Shown in pieces: positions 1 through 8,903 of a stretch of 64,000 bases of DNA (position 1 is its first letter; every line of letters starts with the position of its first letter). The stretch is from NCBI GenBank assembly GCA_002698785.1, contig PAAG01000047.1:1-64000 (forward strand), in the 5' to 3' direction. Source of the DNA: Verrucomicrobiales bacterium (GTDB taxonomy: Bacteria > Verrucomicrobiota > Verrucomicrobiia > Verrucomicrobiales > DEV007). A program made the translations under genes and the position numbers. The notes under the pieces are model-generated. The model made no database searches and was not told where the DNA came from. It was given only the letters and a program-made list of their open reading frames with translations.

Positions 1-1
1 G

Positions 2-166
2 ATCTGGATCCTGCTCGCGCGCCACCGCCAGCCACTCGCGAACGTGGCCAAGAAGCTGACGATGGACCAGCGGAAGGGCCTGGTGCGGCTGCAACGCAAG
101 CCGCGCCGCGCGGTCCCTGTCTGGACAGACGACTACAGCAATCTGCTACAAGTAGTGGAGTGGTAA
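2..166 (+). CDS. C-terminal end of an unidentified protein (partial)
   Basis: An open frame enters from the left edge and stops at a TAA at 164-166, giving the last 54 residues of a protein whose start lies outside the window. The tail is basic in the middle and ends in WTDDYSNLLQVVEW. That Thr-Asp-Asp-Tyr-Ser-Asn motif close to the C-terminus resembles the ends of some membrane-bound spermidine-synthase-like proteins, but this is only a resemblance and I do not name a function. It converges with the minus-strand oxidoreductase, whose stop lies 6 bp away. The base composition is more GC-rich than the next genes. Confidence 0.5.
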   Translation: MWILLARHRQPLANVAKKLTMDQRKGLVRLQRKPRRAVPVWTDDYSNLLQVVEW

Positions 167-171
167 ACGGA

Positions 172-933
172 TCACTCCGCATCGTAAGGCCAGTGCGTCT
201 TCGTCCAGAGCCCACCGTCGACATAGATCGTCTGACCTGTCACAAAGTTAGATTCCTCAGCCGCAAGATGGACAACCATGTGCGCAATATCGCTAGGGTA
301 ACCGATACGGTTCATCGGCGTCAATGGCGACCAGGTCCCCGCATAGTCATCCGACTCCTCCTTGGTGCGCTCGATCTCAATCGCTCCCGGAGCCACACAG
401 TTCACACGAATACCATACTGTCCCAACTCACAGGCGCTCACTCGAGTCAGCTGTTCCAGCCCACCCTTCGACGCGCAGTAATCAATGAGATTCATGAAAG
501 GCTGCTTATTCGCCCCTGATCCGATATTAATGATCGAACCACCATTCCCCTGCTCCTTCATGATCCGAGCCCCTGCCTGCGTGCAGAGAAAGCTCCCTTT
601 CAAATTTGTACGAATCGTCTTATCCCAATCTTCTTCTTTCAGTTCCAACAGAGGAGCAAACGTCTGGCGTCCCGCATTATTCACCAGACAATCCAGCTGC
701 CCCATCTCCGCCACAACCGCCGAGAACATCGCATTCACATCCTCCTTGTTGCCCACATCACCGGAAATGGTAAAACACCTCCGCCCTTTTTCCTCGATCG
801 CCTCGCGGGTTTCGTCAGCCCCTTCTTTATCGCTGTGGTAATTGACGGCAATATCCCAACCGGCATCTGCCAACCCATAGGCGATTCCTCGCCCGACTCC
901 CTTACTTGCTCCTGTGACTAAAGCTACTTTCAT
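172..933 (-). CDS. SDR family oxidoreductase (3-oxoacyl-ACP reductase-like)
   Basis: A 253-residue classical short-chain dehydrogenase/reductase, expected to be a cytosolic NAD(P)H-dependent oxidoreductase. Visible motifs are the cofactor-binding TGASKGVG a few residues from the start, the NNAG motif near residue 87, a catalytic Ser in the INIGSG segment, the YCASK (YxxxK) active site, and the PGAI segment after the sixth strand. Length matches the family. I start at the ATG giving MKVALVTG because the 23 extra upstream codons precede the Rossmann fold and look non-coding. Substrate cannot be read from sequence; FabG-like or sugar/alcohol dehydrogenase activity are both possible. It is monocistronic. 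Confidence 0.9.
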   Translation of the reverse strand: MKVALVTGASKGVGRGIAYGLADAGWDIAVNYHSDKEGADETREAIEEKGRRCFTISGDVGNKEDVNAMFSAVVAEMGQLDCLVNNAGRQTFAPLLELKEEDWDKTIRTNLKGSFLCTQAGARIMKEQGNGGSIINIGSGANKQPFMNLIDYCASKGGLEQLTRVSACELGQYGIRVNCVAPGAIEIERTKEESDDYAGTWSPLTPMNRIGYPSDIAHMVVHLAAEESNFVTGQTIYVDGGLWTKTHWPYDAE

Positions 934-1051
934 CGTTTGATTGCTACGATCCAATGGAGCCCTACGTCGGCACAAGTCAAAACGAAACCTCTCGACATTC
1001 ACGTCATCTCACCGCTTGCATTTCAGCGAATAAAACGCCAAAGATACCCCG

Positions 1052-1426
1052 TTGAACCGAATCCCGACCATTCTGGCTATCCTGACAGCCGTCCTTCTCA
1101 CGGACGTCCACTGGGGTGTTATGCAGTCGATTACCTGGGTTCAAATGGTTCAGGAAGCACCAGCTTCGACCTCTCTGGTAGAAAAGGTTCTCACGACCAT
1201 TTCCGGCAACGCCCCTTGTGACCACTGTAAAGCGTTGCAGGCAGAGAAGCTCACAGAGCAGGAAAAGGAAGCAACCCTCCTGTCAAACAGCCAGACAGTT
1301 GCGCCGCTCTCGCTCGCCTCTCACCAACTTTCCCACACCCGTAAGGTGTTGTTTGCCATCACAGAGCCACAGTCAGGGAAAGGATCTGGTTACATTTTCG
1401 GGATAGACCATCCTCCCCGGGCATAA
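1052..1426 (+). CDS. Small exported/anchored protein with a CxxC motif
   Basis: A 124-residue protein with a hydrophobic N-terminus (signal or anchor, about residues 3-18), a segment with WVQMVQEA, then NAPCDHCKAL, a CxxC pair near residues 55-58 that could bind metal or be redox active. The start is a TTG at 1052. Small proteins of this pattern (N-terminal hydrophobic segment, then a PCxxCK motif) are common in Verrucomicrobia and often sit next to metal-related membrane genes; that is recollection, not shown here. The transporter-like gene begins 97 bp downstream on the same strand, so they may be co-expressed. The C-terminal half is low in recognisable features. Confidence 0.6.
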   Translation: MNRIPTILAILTAVLLTDVHWGVMQSITWVQMVQEAPASTSLVEKVLTTISGNAPCDHCKALQAEKLTEQEKEATLLSNSQTVAPLSLASHQLSHTRKVLFAITEPQSGKGSGYIFGIDHPPRA

Positions 1427-1473
1427 TCGCCCAGTCTCAGAGCATCTAAGCTCTATCGCCCTTCCCCGCGCAA

Positions 1474-1503
1474 TCGTGCTGCACTTTCGCATGCACGAGT
1501 TTT
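1474..1503 (+). terminator. Hairpin with short T-run between two genes
   Basis: TCGTGC at 1474-1479 pairs with GCACGA at 1493-1498, and a short T-run follows at 1500-1503. It lies 20 bp before the ATG of the downstream transporter-like gene. It could be a weak intrinsic terminator or attenuator for the CxxC gene, or a 5'UTR structure of the next gene. Confidence 0.4.
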
Positions 1504-1523
1504 AAACCTAACATTTACACCTA

Positions 1524-2588
1524 ATGAAATCTTTTATTCAAACTATCTTTCTAATCCTAAGCCTCGCGATCGCATCTCCGCTCGTTGCCGGGGACATCGC
1601 ACCGAAGCAAATCGTAGAGCAGCATTGTTCTGAAACTCCTTACGATCACTCCCGTCCCGACAGCCATGCCCCAATTGGGGTAATGGCTGATCACACCCAC
1701 CACGCAGGAGAAGTCATGCTCTCCTACCGCTACATGTTCATGGACATGCGCCCGAACTACGTTGGCGACAACGAGGTCACACCTCAGTCGCAGCTCAGCC
1801 CTCCCGGCGTCGGGCCTTACCAGATCATGCCTGTCGATATGCAGACGGAAATGCACATGATCGGCGCCATGTATGCCCCCACGGACGACCTCACCTTGTC
1901 CTTCATGATTCCCGTTCTCGACAAGTCGATGGATCACCTCGTAGCGAACGGCACGACCTTCAGCACAAACACGAACGGTATCGGTGACTTCAAATTCGGT
2001 GGCCTCCTGAATATCTTCGAAAAAGGGAACACCAAAGCACACCTCAACCTGCTCATGAGCGCTCCGACTGGATCTACCACCGAGACGGGATTCGTTCCTC
2101 CGGCGGGAGCAGTCGTTCGTCTTCCTTATCCGATGCAACTCGGTTCGGGAACCTGGGACCTCCACCCCGGGGTTACTTACCTGGGACAGTGCAACAACTT
2201 CTCCTGGGGAATGCAACTCCTCGGCACCATTCATCTCGGCGAGAATGACGAAGGCTACTCTCTGGGAGACGACATCACAGCAAACGTCTGGGGAGCCTAT
2301 CGCCTCTCCAATTCGCTCAGCACCTCCCTTCGTCTTACCGCCACCACTTGGCAGGACATCGACGGACGCGACCGACGCATTGGCGGTCCAGTCCCAACGG
2401 CTAACCCAAACCTGCGCGGCGGCGACCGACTCGACGTGTTCGGCGGTATCAACTACTACTGCCGAGACGGCCTTCTCGCTGGTCATCGCTTTGCCGTAGA
2501 AGCCGGAACCCCGATCTACCAGGACCTCAACGGACCACAACTTGGAATGGACTGGATGATCACACTCGGCTGGCAAAAAGCATTCTAA
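1524..2588 (+). CDS. Outer-membrane transporter-like beta-barrel protein
   Basis: A 354-residue exported protein with signal peptide MKSFIQTIFLILSLAIASPLVAG (residues 1-23). The mature start is His-rich (DHSRPDSHAPIGVMADHTHHAGE) and is followed by alternating hydrophobic/aromatic segments typical of an outer-membrane barrel, ending in an aromatic residue (WQKAF). The HHAGEVMLSYRYMFMDM segment is typical of proteins annotated simply as transporter, related to the MetA-pathway phenol-degradation family. The clustered His and Met residues suggest metal (perhaps copper) binding, which is inference. It follows the CxxC protein and ends at a strong terminator, so the two may form one unit. Confidence 0.7.
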   Translation: MKSFIQTIFLILSLAIASPLVAGDIAPKQIVEQHCSETPYDHSRPDSHAPIGVMADHTHHAGEVMLSYRYMFMDMRPNYVGDNEVTPQSQLSPPGVGPYQIMPVDMQTEMHMIGAMYAPTDDLTLSFMIPVLDKSMDHLVANGTTFSTNTNGIGDFKFGGLLNIFEKGNTKAHLNLLMSAPTGSTTETGFVPPAGAVVRLPYPMQLGSGTWDLHPGVTYLGQCNNFSWGMQLLGTIHLGENDEGYSLGDDITANVWGAYRLSNSLSTSLRLTATTWQDIDGRDRRIGGPVPTANPNLRGGDRLDVFGGINYYCRDGLLAGHRFAVEAGTPIYQDLNGPQLGMDWMITLGWQKAF

Positions 2589-2615
2589 TCCAGCCACTTA
2601 CAACACCTTTCCCAG

Positions 2616-2642
2616 AGGGCCAGCGCACGCTGGCCCTTTTTT
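2616..2642 (+). terminator. Rho-independent terminator
   Basis: Perfect stem AGGGCCAGCG (2616-2625) with CGCTGGCCCT (2628-2637), running directly into six Ts (2637-2642), 27 bp after the transporter-like gene. A textbook intrinsic terminator. Confidence 0.9.
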
Positions 2643-2756
2643 GTACTCGATCGAGTGTCACACGTTCGCCTCTCAATGATATAAAAGGGTGCAAGTTTGG
2701 CCTCGATACCCCTTGCCAAAAAGCAGCGGATTGATCAAAAATCCGGATTCCCCTCC

Positions 2757-5186
2757 ATGAATTTCCCCTCCACCCACAGATTCTTTACGATTACCGGAGT
2801 AGTCCATCTCGTGGTTACCTCGATGCTGCTGGGAGCAGATGATTTCACGAAACCACTTGAGAGCGTTTTCGACAAACACTGCTACGAATGCCACGACGAT
2901 CTCACAACCAAGGGAGAACTCGACCTGTTCTCCCTTCCCACTGACCTCTCAGACGAGCACACTTTATCCAAATGGATTCGGATCTATGACCGTGTAGCCT
3001 CCGGCGAGATGCCTCCCGACGATCGCGATCCTCTGACCGACGGAGAGAAGCGTTACTTCAGGGAGAACCTCGCACCTTCCCTCTCCGCAGCGCACGAAGA
3101 GCAGAAAGGCACCATCCTCCGTCGCCTCAACCGCCAGGAATACCAGAACACGCTGAACGACCTCCTCGGTATCCGCCTAGACATCATCGACACTCTCCCT
3201 GAAGACGGACGTTCCCACGAGTTTGATACCGTCGGCGGCGCCCTCGGTATTTCGATGATCCAGATGCAGCGTTATCTGGAGGTCGCAGACGAGGCACTCG
3301 ACACCGCAATTGCCAAAACGACCAGCAAATCCGAGGCGACCGTCACACGAGCCAGCTACGCTGACACCCGTGGTCACGAGAAATTCATCGGCAGCTCCTG
3401 GCTCAAAGCTAAAGACGGAGCAGTCGTCTTTTTCCAAGACCTCGCCTATCCAACCGGAATGCTGCGCGAGGCAGAAGCAAAAGAAGAAGGATACTACAAA
3501 ATTCGAGTCACAGGCTACGCCTATCAAAGCGACAAACCCGTTACTTTTTCCGTAGGCGGAACATCCTTCGCCCGCGCTTCAGACAAGCCAATATACGGGT
3601 ACTTCGCCTTCACTCCCGGCAAGCCCACCACAGTCGAACTCACCGCCTGGATGGATCGCCGTTACATGATTGACATCCGCGCTCAGGGAATCCACGACGA
3701 AGAATACCTGATCAAAAAGAACGGTCTCGAAAATTACGAGGGACCAGGGCTCGCCATTTCCTACGTCGAAATTGAAGGCCCCATTGTCGACGAGTTTCCA
3801 ACCAAGGGACACCACCTGATCTTCGACGGCCTCAACCGCAGTGAAATCGAACCTCGCAATCCAGCCGATAAGGAAAAGCCATGGTATCAGCCAAAGTTTG
3901 AAATCGCACCAGAAGATGCAACTCAGGCTGTCATTCCAGTTCTCGAACGCTTCGCGGAAGCTGCCTTCCGTCGCCCTAACGGAGAACGAACGATCGCGCC
4001 CTACCTTCTACTATTTCAGCAGGAGCTCGGCGCAGGAGAAACATTCGAAACGAGCCTCCGAACCGCACTGAGCGCAATGCTCTGCTCTCCCGATTTCCTT
4101 TACTTGAAAGAACCCGCCGGAAAACTCGACGACTACGCTCTCGCTTGCCGGCTCTCCTACGCATTGTCGCGCACATTCCCAGACGAGGAACTCCTCGCTT
4201 CCGCCGAGGGAGGCACCCTCCGATCTTCCATCGAGAAACACGCTCAGCGCCTGATCGAAGATCCACGGTTTGAGCGATTCATCGCCGACTTTACCGATTC
4301 TTGGCTCGACCTCCGCGATATTGATTTCACCAGTCCCGACGACAAACTTTTCCCGGAGTTTGATCGATACCTTCAAAAATCAATGGTGAAGGAAACGAGA
4401 ACATACTTCCACGAACTCATCCGGGAAAACCTCGACGTCAGTTACATCGTTCAATCGGATTTCGCCATGTTGAACTGGCGCCTCGCAGAGCACTACGGAA
4501 TCGAAGGTGTCAGTTCTCCGCAGGTGGAACGCGTATCGCTTCCTGCCGAGTCCAACCGCGGGGGCTTTATCACCCAAGGGAGCGTTCTCAAAGTCTCAGC
4601 TAATGGAACAAACACGTCACCTGTCCTTCGAGGAGTCTGGTTCAACGAACGGATCCTTGGCAAACACCCTGCACCTCCTCCCCCTGGAATCCCCGGAGTC
4701 GAACCCGATATTCGTGGGGCCGAAACCCTTCGCCAGATTCTCGAAAAGCATCGCACCTCAGAGAACTGTCAATCCTGCCACGAAATGATCGACCCGCCAG
4801 GATTCGCTCTGGAATCCTTCAACCCTATCGGCGGATGGCGGGACACCTTCCGCAGTCTTGGCGAAGGAGAGAAACCGGAATACCGGAATCTAAATGGTAA
4901 ACGCGTCCAATTCAAAATCGGCCAGCCAGTAGATGCCAGCGGAAACCTTCAGGACGGAAGATCATTTTCCGGCTTCAAAGAATTCCGCGAACTCATTGCG
5001 GAAGACAAAGACCAACTAGCCAAAGCATTTACCACGAAATTCCTCACCTTTTCGACTGGTCGAGAAATGGGCTTTTCCGACCGTCCCGAAATTAACAAAA
5101 TCGTCGCCGCATCGGCAAAAAACGAACATCGCATGCGCGATTTGATTCTGCTTTGCTTACAGAGCGAAATCTTCAATCATAAGTAA
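2757..5186 (+). CDS. Planctomycete-type cytochrome c domain protein (DUF1587/1592/1588/1585)
   Basis: An 809-residue exported multidomain protein. After the signal peptide (MNFPSTHRFF to about residue 28) comes a planctomycete-cytochrome-like heme site CYECH (residues 42-46), a GEMPPDD segment, RRLNRQEYQNTLNDLLGI (DUF1587), a central beta-rich region of about 200 residues, then DUF1595/DUF1592 (LSYALSRTFPDEELL), DUF1588 with GSVLKVSANGTNTSPVLRG and a second heme-like site CQSCH, and a C-terminal DUF1585. Known for such families: found with DUF1552 partners in Planctomycetes, Verrucomicrobia and Acidobacteria; enzyme role unproven. I chose the ATG at 2757 over the TTG at 2697 because it leaves a proper signal peptide. 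The DUF1552 partner starts 10 bp downstream. Confidence 0.88.
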   Translation: MNFPSTHRFFTITGVVHLVVTSMLLGADDFTKPLESVFDKHCYECHDDLTTKGELDLFSLPTDLSDEHTLSKWIRIYDRVASGEMPPDDRDPLTDGEKRYFRENLAPSLSAAHEEQKGTILRRLNRQEYQNTLNDLLGIRLDIIDTLPEDGRSHEFDTVGGALGISMIQMQRYLEVADEALDTAIAKTTSKSEATVTRASYADTRGHEKFIGSSWLKAKDGAVVFFQDLAYPTGMLREAEAKEEGYYKIRVTGYAYQSDKPVTFSVGGTSFARASDKPIYGYFAFTPGKPTTVELTAWMDRRYMIDIRAQGIHDEEYLIKKNGLENYEGPGLAISYVEIEGPIVDEFPTKGHHLIFDGLNRSEIEPRNPADKEKPWYQPKFEIAPEDATQAVIPVLERFAEAAFRRPNGERTIAPYLLLFQQELGAGETFETSLRTALSAMLCSPDFLYLKEPAGKLDDYALACRLSYALSRTFPDEELLASAEGGTLRSSIEKHAQRLIEDPRFERFIADFTDSWLDLRDIDFTSPDDKLFPEFDRYLQKSMVKETRTYFHELIRENLDVSYIVQSDFAMLNWRLAEHYGIEGVSSPQVERVSLPAESNRGGFITQGSVLKVSANGTNTSPVLRGVWFNERILGKHPAPPPPGIPGVEPDIRGAETLRQILEKHRTSENCQSCHEMIDPPGFALESFNPIGGWRDTFRSLGEGEKPEYRNLNGKRVQFKIGQPVDASGNLQDGRSFSGFKEFRELIAEDKDQLAKAFTTKFLTFSTGREMGFSDRPEINKIVAASAKNEHRMRDLILLCLQSEIFNHK

Positions 5187-5196
5187 AAGGCCAGCA

Positions 5197-6495
5197 ATGA
5201 ATACTCCTTACCTTGCCAGTAGATCAGCACTCAGCCGTCGTCACTTTTTAAAAGGAACGGGGAGCGCTCTTTTCAGCCTGCCTTTTCTCGAAGCGATGAC
5301 GCCCGCCTTTTCGCGAGCTGCGAGTCCAGCTTCGCCAAAGCGATTTGTTGCGATGTGTGCGACACTTGGATTTCACACACCACATTTGTTTCCCACCAAA
5401 GAAGGCCGTGACTACGAGCTGACTCCTTACCTTGATCGCCTCAAAGATCACCGGGACGACATCACTGTCTTCTCGGGCCTCTCCCACCCCGAACAGCAGG
5501 GAAACAACGGTCACGCCTCCGAATTGACCTGGCTTACCTGTGCGCGCCGTCCCGGCCTGGCAGGATTCAAGAACTCCATCTCTCTCGATCAGGTCATCGC
5601 AAACCAGATCGGTGTGGAAACTCGTTTTCCCTACCTCACTCTTTCCACGAGTGGACGATCCATGTCCTGGTCCTCCAGTGGAGTAGAAATCCCGGGGGAA
5701 ACCTCCCCTTCCAAGCTGTTCAAGGCACTCTTCGTTGAGGGAACCGAACAGGAAGTTGCCGCAGAAATGAAACAGTTTCAGCGCGGAAGAAGCATCCTCG
5801 ATACCGTGCTAGGAGAGGCAAAGAAACTCGATAAAGAACTTGGTCACCGTGACAAAGAGAAACTCGACGAATACCTCTCTTCTGTTCGTGACTTGGAAGT
5901 GCGATTACAGGAATCCGAGAACTGGGTTCAGAAGCCCAAGCCAAAGGTCGACGCCACCGAGCCCAAAGACATCACGGACAAGCAGGATGCCATCGGGAAA
6001 CAGCGGCTCATGAACGACATGATCGCCTTGGCGCTTCAGACCGATTCGACCCGAACTGTCACCTTCCAGCTCAGCGGTATGAATGCTGTCCCGACCATTC
6101 CGAATGTACAGACTGACTGGCACAATCTTTCTCACCACGGAAAAGACCCCAAGAAGATCGAGGAACTCAAGCTCATCGAAGAGGCGGAATTCACCGTCCT
6201 CAACGAGTTCCTCGGGAAGCTGAAAGGAATCGAGGAAAACGGGAAGCCCCTCCTCGATCACACCTCAGTTCTTTACGGATCGAACCTCGGCAATGCGAGC
6301 AGCCACAACTGGCGAAACCTCCCCATCATCCTTGCTGGCGGCGGCTTCAAACACGGAGCCTACGTGGCACACGATGAGGAAGACAACACTCCCCTGGCCA
6401 ACCTGTTTGTCCCTCTCGCACAGCGAATGGGCATCGAAATCGACCAGTTCGGCAGCAGCACTTCCGCAGGTCTTCGCGGACTGGAAGTCGCCTGA
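5197..6495 (+). CDS. DUF1552 domain-containing Tat-exported protein
   Basis: A 432-residue protein with a twin-arginine signal (SRRHFLKGTGSALFSLPFLEA, residues about 13-33), so export in folded form is expected. The rest matches the DUF1552 pattern: FVAMCATLGFHTPHLFP, SGLSHPEQQGNNGHASELTWL, and near the C-terminus VLYGSNLGNASSHNWRNLPIILAGGGF. DUF1552 proteins resemble the alkaline-phosphatase/DUF1501 sulfatase-like fold and are almost always encoded next to DUF1592-type cytochromes, as here with a 10-bp gap. Function is not established; periplasmic oxidation or hydrolysis of polymers has been suggested from context. The ATG start fits the Tat signal. Confidence 0.88.
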   Translation: MNTPYLASRSALSRRHFLKGTGSALFSLPFLEAMTPAFSRAASPASPKRFVAMCATLGFHTPHLFPTKEGRDYELTPYLDRLKDHRDDITVFSGLSHPEQQGNNGHASELTWLTCARRPGLAGFKNSISLDQVIANQIGVETRFPYLTLSTSGRSMSWSSSGVEIPGETSPSKLFKALFVEGTEQEVAAEMKQFQRGRSILDTVLGEAKKLDKELGHRDKEKLDEYLSSVRDLEVRLQESENWVQKPKPKVDATEPKDITDKQDAIGKQRLMNDMIALALQTDSTRTVTFQLSGMNAVPTIPNVQTDWHNLSHHGKDPKKIEELKLIEEAEFTVLNEFLGKLKGIEENGKPLLDHTSVLYGSNLGNASSHNWRNLPIILAGGGFKHGAYVAHDEEDNTPLANLFVPLAQRMGIEIDQFGSSTSAGLRGLEVA

Positions 6496-6499
6496 CCGT

Positions 6500-7765
6500 T
6501 TACTCCGAAATAGTGAAGTCCAGGATCAGGTCCTTATTCGCCGGTTCGAAATCTTCCGTCGTTGCCGGAGGAACCCCTGAACCGCCCATCATGGCGATCA
6601 AGAGTTTGTCCAGCCCTTCAATTACAGAAATATCAGTAACCTGGCGGCATTTCACGAGGCTCAATTGAATCAAGTTCTCCAGACTCGCGAGAGCCGAAAT
6701 GTCCTTCAGATTTTCACACCCAGTCATATCCAGCTGCTCCAGTGACGTCGCCACTTCAACTCCCTCAAGACTGGTCAACTTCGGACAATAGGTGAAACCT
6801 GCATACTGAGACACATTCGGTGGAAGCCCTTTAAGGCTCCGAAAATTCGCGCAGGCCTCTAAGTGGATTTCTCGAAGTGATTCCATATGAGTAAAAGGCT
6901 CAAGCGTCTCAAGAGAATCCTGCCCACCCATCCGCAACACCCGAAGCGTCGGCAGCTTTCCGATTCCTGAAAAGTCCTCCAGCGCCACATTCCGGATATC
7001 CAGGACGATAAGCGACTTCAATTCTTCCACCCCATCAATCTGCGTAAGTGAACTCGCGTTGCTCAGATCCAGGTCAGTCAAAGAGGTTAAATGGGAAAGC
7101 CCCTCCAGAGTTTCTAACCCACCACATCCATCCAGATAAAGTTGCAAGAGACCGGAAAGAGCCCCCACGTTCAAAACCTTTAGATTTCGGCAACGGGAGA
7201 GATAAAGGTTTTTCAACCCGCTCAACCCTGAAACATCCACTCCACTCAGAGCTTCGCACCCACTGAAATCCAAAGTATCGAGGTTAGGCAGCCCCTTTAC
7301 CGCGGAAGCATCGGCAAATGCCTGACTATCCGTAAAAACCAGTTCGCGAAGTCCGGTATGGCCAGCCACTCCTTCCGCCGAAACCAACTTCGGACAATCA
7401 ATCGCAACGAGCGATTCCAGACCAGACATCTGCTCCACTCCTTGGAACGATTGCAGATTTGGTGCACCCGTCAGGTCAAGGACGGTAGGTTGCCCCACTT
7501 TTGCCATCAGGGACCCGAACTCACGAAGATCGACCAGCTTCTCGCTCGAACAACCGACGACGAGCTGCCGTATCATTCTCACTTCTTTTCCATCGCCAGC
7601 TTCAGGATCCCGCGCTGGCATTTCTATCTCAGTGATTTCAGCCGCGTAATCCTCCACCAGAGTCTTTCGCGCCCGTTCCTTACTCTTCTGGGAAAACACC
7701 AACAGAATGATCACGATCGCTACGATCGCGAACAGCATGACGATCACTCGGGCAGAACTCTTCAT
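6500..7765 (-). CDS. Membrane-anchored leucine-rich-repeat-like protein
   Basis: A 421-residue protein with one N-terminal membrane segment (VIVMLFAIVAIVIILLVF, residues about 7-24), then a charged stretch and about a dozen repeats of roughly 22-24 residues of the form L..LxLsxCxxLxxlxgl. These match the bacterial leucine-rich-repeat type with a conserved Cys. A signal anchor with a periplasmic repeat domain suggests a protein-binding role at the cell surface; partner unknown. I start at the ATG giving MKSSARV because the upstream codons lack membrane-protein character. It lies 67 bp downstream of the MoxR gene on the same strand and converges with the DUF1552 gene (4 bp between stops). Confidence 0.75.
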   Translation of the reverse strand: MKSSARVIVMLFAIVAIVIILLVFSQKSKERARKTLVEDYAAEITEIEMPARDPEAGDGKEVRMIRQLVVGCSSEKLVDLREFGSLMAKVGQPTVLDLTGAPNLQSFQGVEQMSGLESLVAIDCPKLVSAEGVAGHTGLRELVFTDSQAFADASAVKGLPNLDTLDFSGCEALSGVDVSGLSGLKNLYLSRCRNLKVLNVGALSGLLQLYLDGCGGLETLEGLSHLTSLTDLDLSNASSLTQIDGVEELKSLIVLDIRNVALEDFSGIGKLPTLRVLRMGGQDSLETLEPFTHMESLREIHLEACANFRSLKGLPPNVSQYAGFTYCPKLTSLEGVEVATSLEQLDMTGCENLKDISALASLENLIQLSLVKCRQVTDISVIEGLDKLLIAMMGGSGVPPATTEDFEPANKDLILDFTISE

Positions 7766-7832
7766 GAAGCGAGGGGACGGGGTGCCACAACGATAAACGC
7801 AGGTCCGTTCTCGTCCAATTCTGAAATAAAAA

Positions 7833-8825
7833 TCAAGGCACCGGCAATCGGTCCAGAATCGTCGCAATAATCTGCTCGCTCGTGATCTCTTCTGCTTCGG
7901 CTTCGTAGCTCAGCAGAATTCGGTGACGGAGCACGTCATAGGCGAGATTCTTCACATCCTGTGGCACGACATAGCCTCTTCCCTCAAGGAAGGCCGCGGC
8001 TTTTGCCGCAAGAGTCAGATTGATTGTTCCCCTCGGAGAAGCTCCCGCCCGAATCAGAGGCTCCAATGCAGACTCGATATCTCCGGGGAAACGAGTCGCG
8101 TGGATCAGGCTCACGATATAATCCTTCACTCCATCTTCAACGTGGACGTAGTTCACCAGTTCCCTGCTCTTCACTACCGTTTCAGGATTTACCACAGGTC
8201 GAGTCGTTAATTTCGGGCTCGAAGTAGCCATTCTGTCGAGAATGGCTCGCTCTTCTTCGACCGAAGGATATTCCACCACTACCTTCACCAGAAATCGGTC
8301 CAACTGCGCCTCAGGAAGTTGATACGTCCCCTCCTGATCGATTGGGTTCTGCGTAGCCAGCACTAAGAAAGGATCGGGAAGCTTGTAAGTCGTATCCCCT
8401 ATCGTGACCTGCCTCTCCTGCATCGCCTCGAGCAACGCACTCTGTACCTTGGCAGGTGCACGGTTGATCTCATCCGCCAGGATGAGGTTCGAGAAAATCG
8501 GCCCCAGCTTCGGGGAAAACTCGTTGGTTTGCGGATTGAAAATCAGCGTTCCCAGCAAATCAGCAGGCAGAAGATCCGGAGTAAACTGAATCCGCTGGAA
8601 ATCCGCCGACATAGCCCCTGCCAGCGCATTCACCGTCAGGGTTTTCGCCAGACCCGGAACACCTTCCAGAAGCACATGGCCGTTTGTCAATAAGCCGACC
8701 AGCAGGCGGTTCACAAGCGCCTCCTGCCCGACGACCACACGGCCCATTTCACTCTTTACAGCATGGACCCAAGTCCCCTGCTTCTGGATCTCTTCGGCGA
8801 GTCTTCTGGTATCGACTTTCTGCAT
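7833..8825 (-). CDS. MoxR family AAA ATPase
   Basis: A 330-residue AAA+ ATPase of the MoxR group, which acts as a chaperone for metal- or cofactor-containing and von Willebrand A-domain partners. Visible are the Walker A GVPGLAKT (about residues 55-62), Walker B LILADEINRAPAKVQSALLEAM, sensor 1 ATQNPIDQEGTYQLPEAQLDRF, and a C-terminal lid containing GASPRGTINL. Length is typical. MoxR genes are usually followed by DUF58 and VWA genes; here the next gene is instead the repeat protein, so the usual partners are missing locally. Confidence 0.93.
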   Translation of the reverse strand: MQKVDTRRLAEEIQKQGTWVHAVKSEMGRVVVGQEALVNRLLVGLLTNGHVLLEGVPGLAKTLTVNALAGAMSADFQRIQFTPDLLPADLLGTLIFNPQTNEFSPKLGPIFSNLILADEINRAPAKVQSALLEAMQERQVTIGDTTYKLPDPFLVLATQNPIDQEGTYQLPEAQLDRFLVKVVVEYPSVEEERAILDRMATSSPKLTTRPVVNPETVVKSRELVNYVHVEDGVKDYIVSLIHATRFPGDIESALEPLIRAGASPRGTINLTLAAKAAAFLEGRGYVVPQDVKNLAYDVLRHRILLSYEAEAEEITSEQIIATILDRLPVP

Positions 8826-8903
8826 TCAGTAGGGGCATAGGATGGACGAGAATCCTGACCATGCAAGCCTTGACGAAGCCGGAACTCGTTCTTCCTCCGA
8901 ATC

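Noticed and set aside
172-1002. Longer SDR start 23 codons upstream
   Set aside because: The extra residues are not part of the Rossmann fold, and the internal ATG gives the family-typical N-terminus.
1557-2597. A 346-residue minus-strand frame opposite the transporter-like gene
   Set aside because: It is antisense to a clear signal-peptide-bearing protein and shows no domain.
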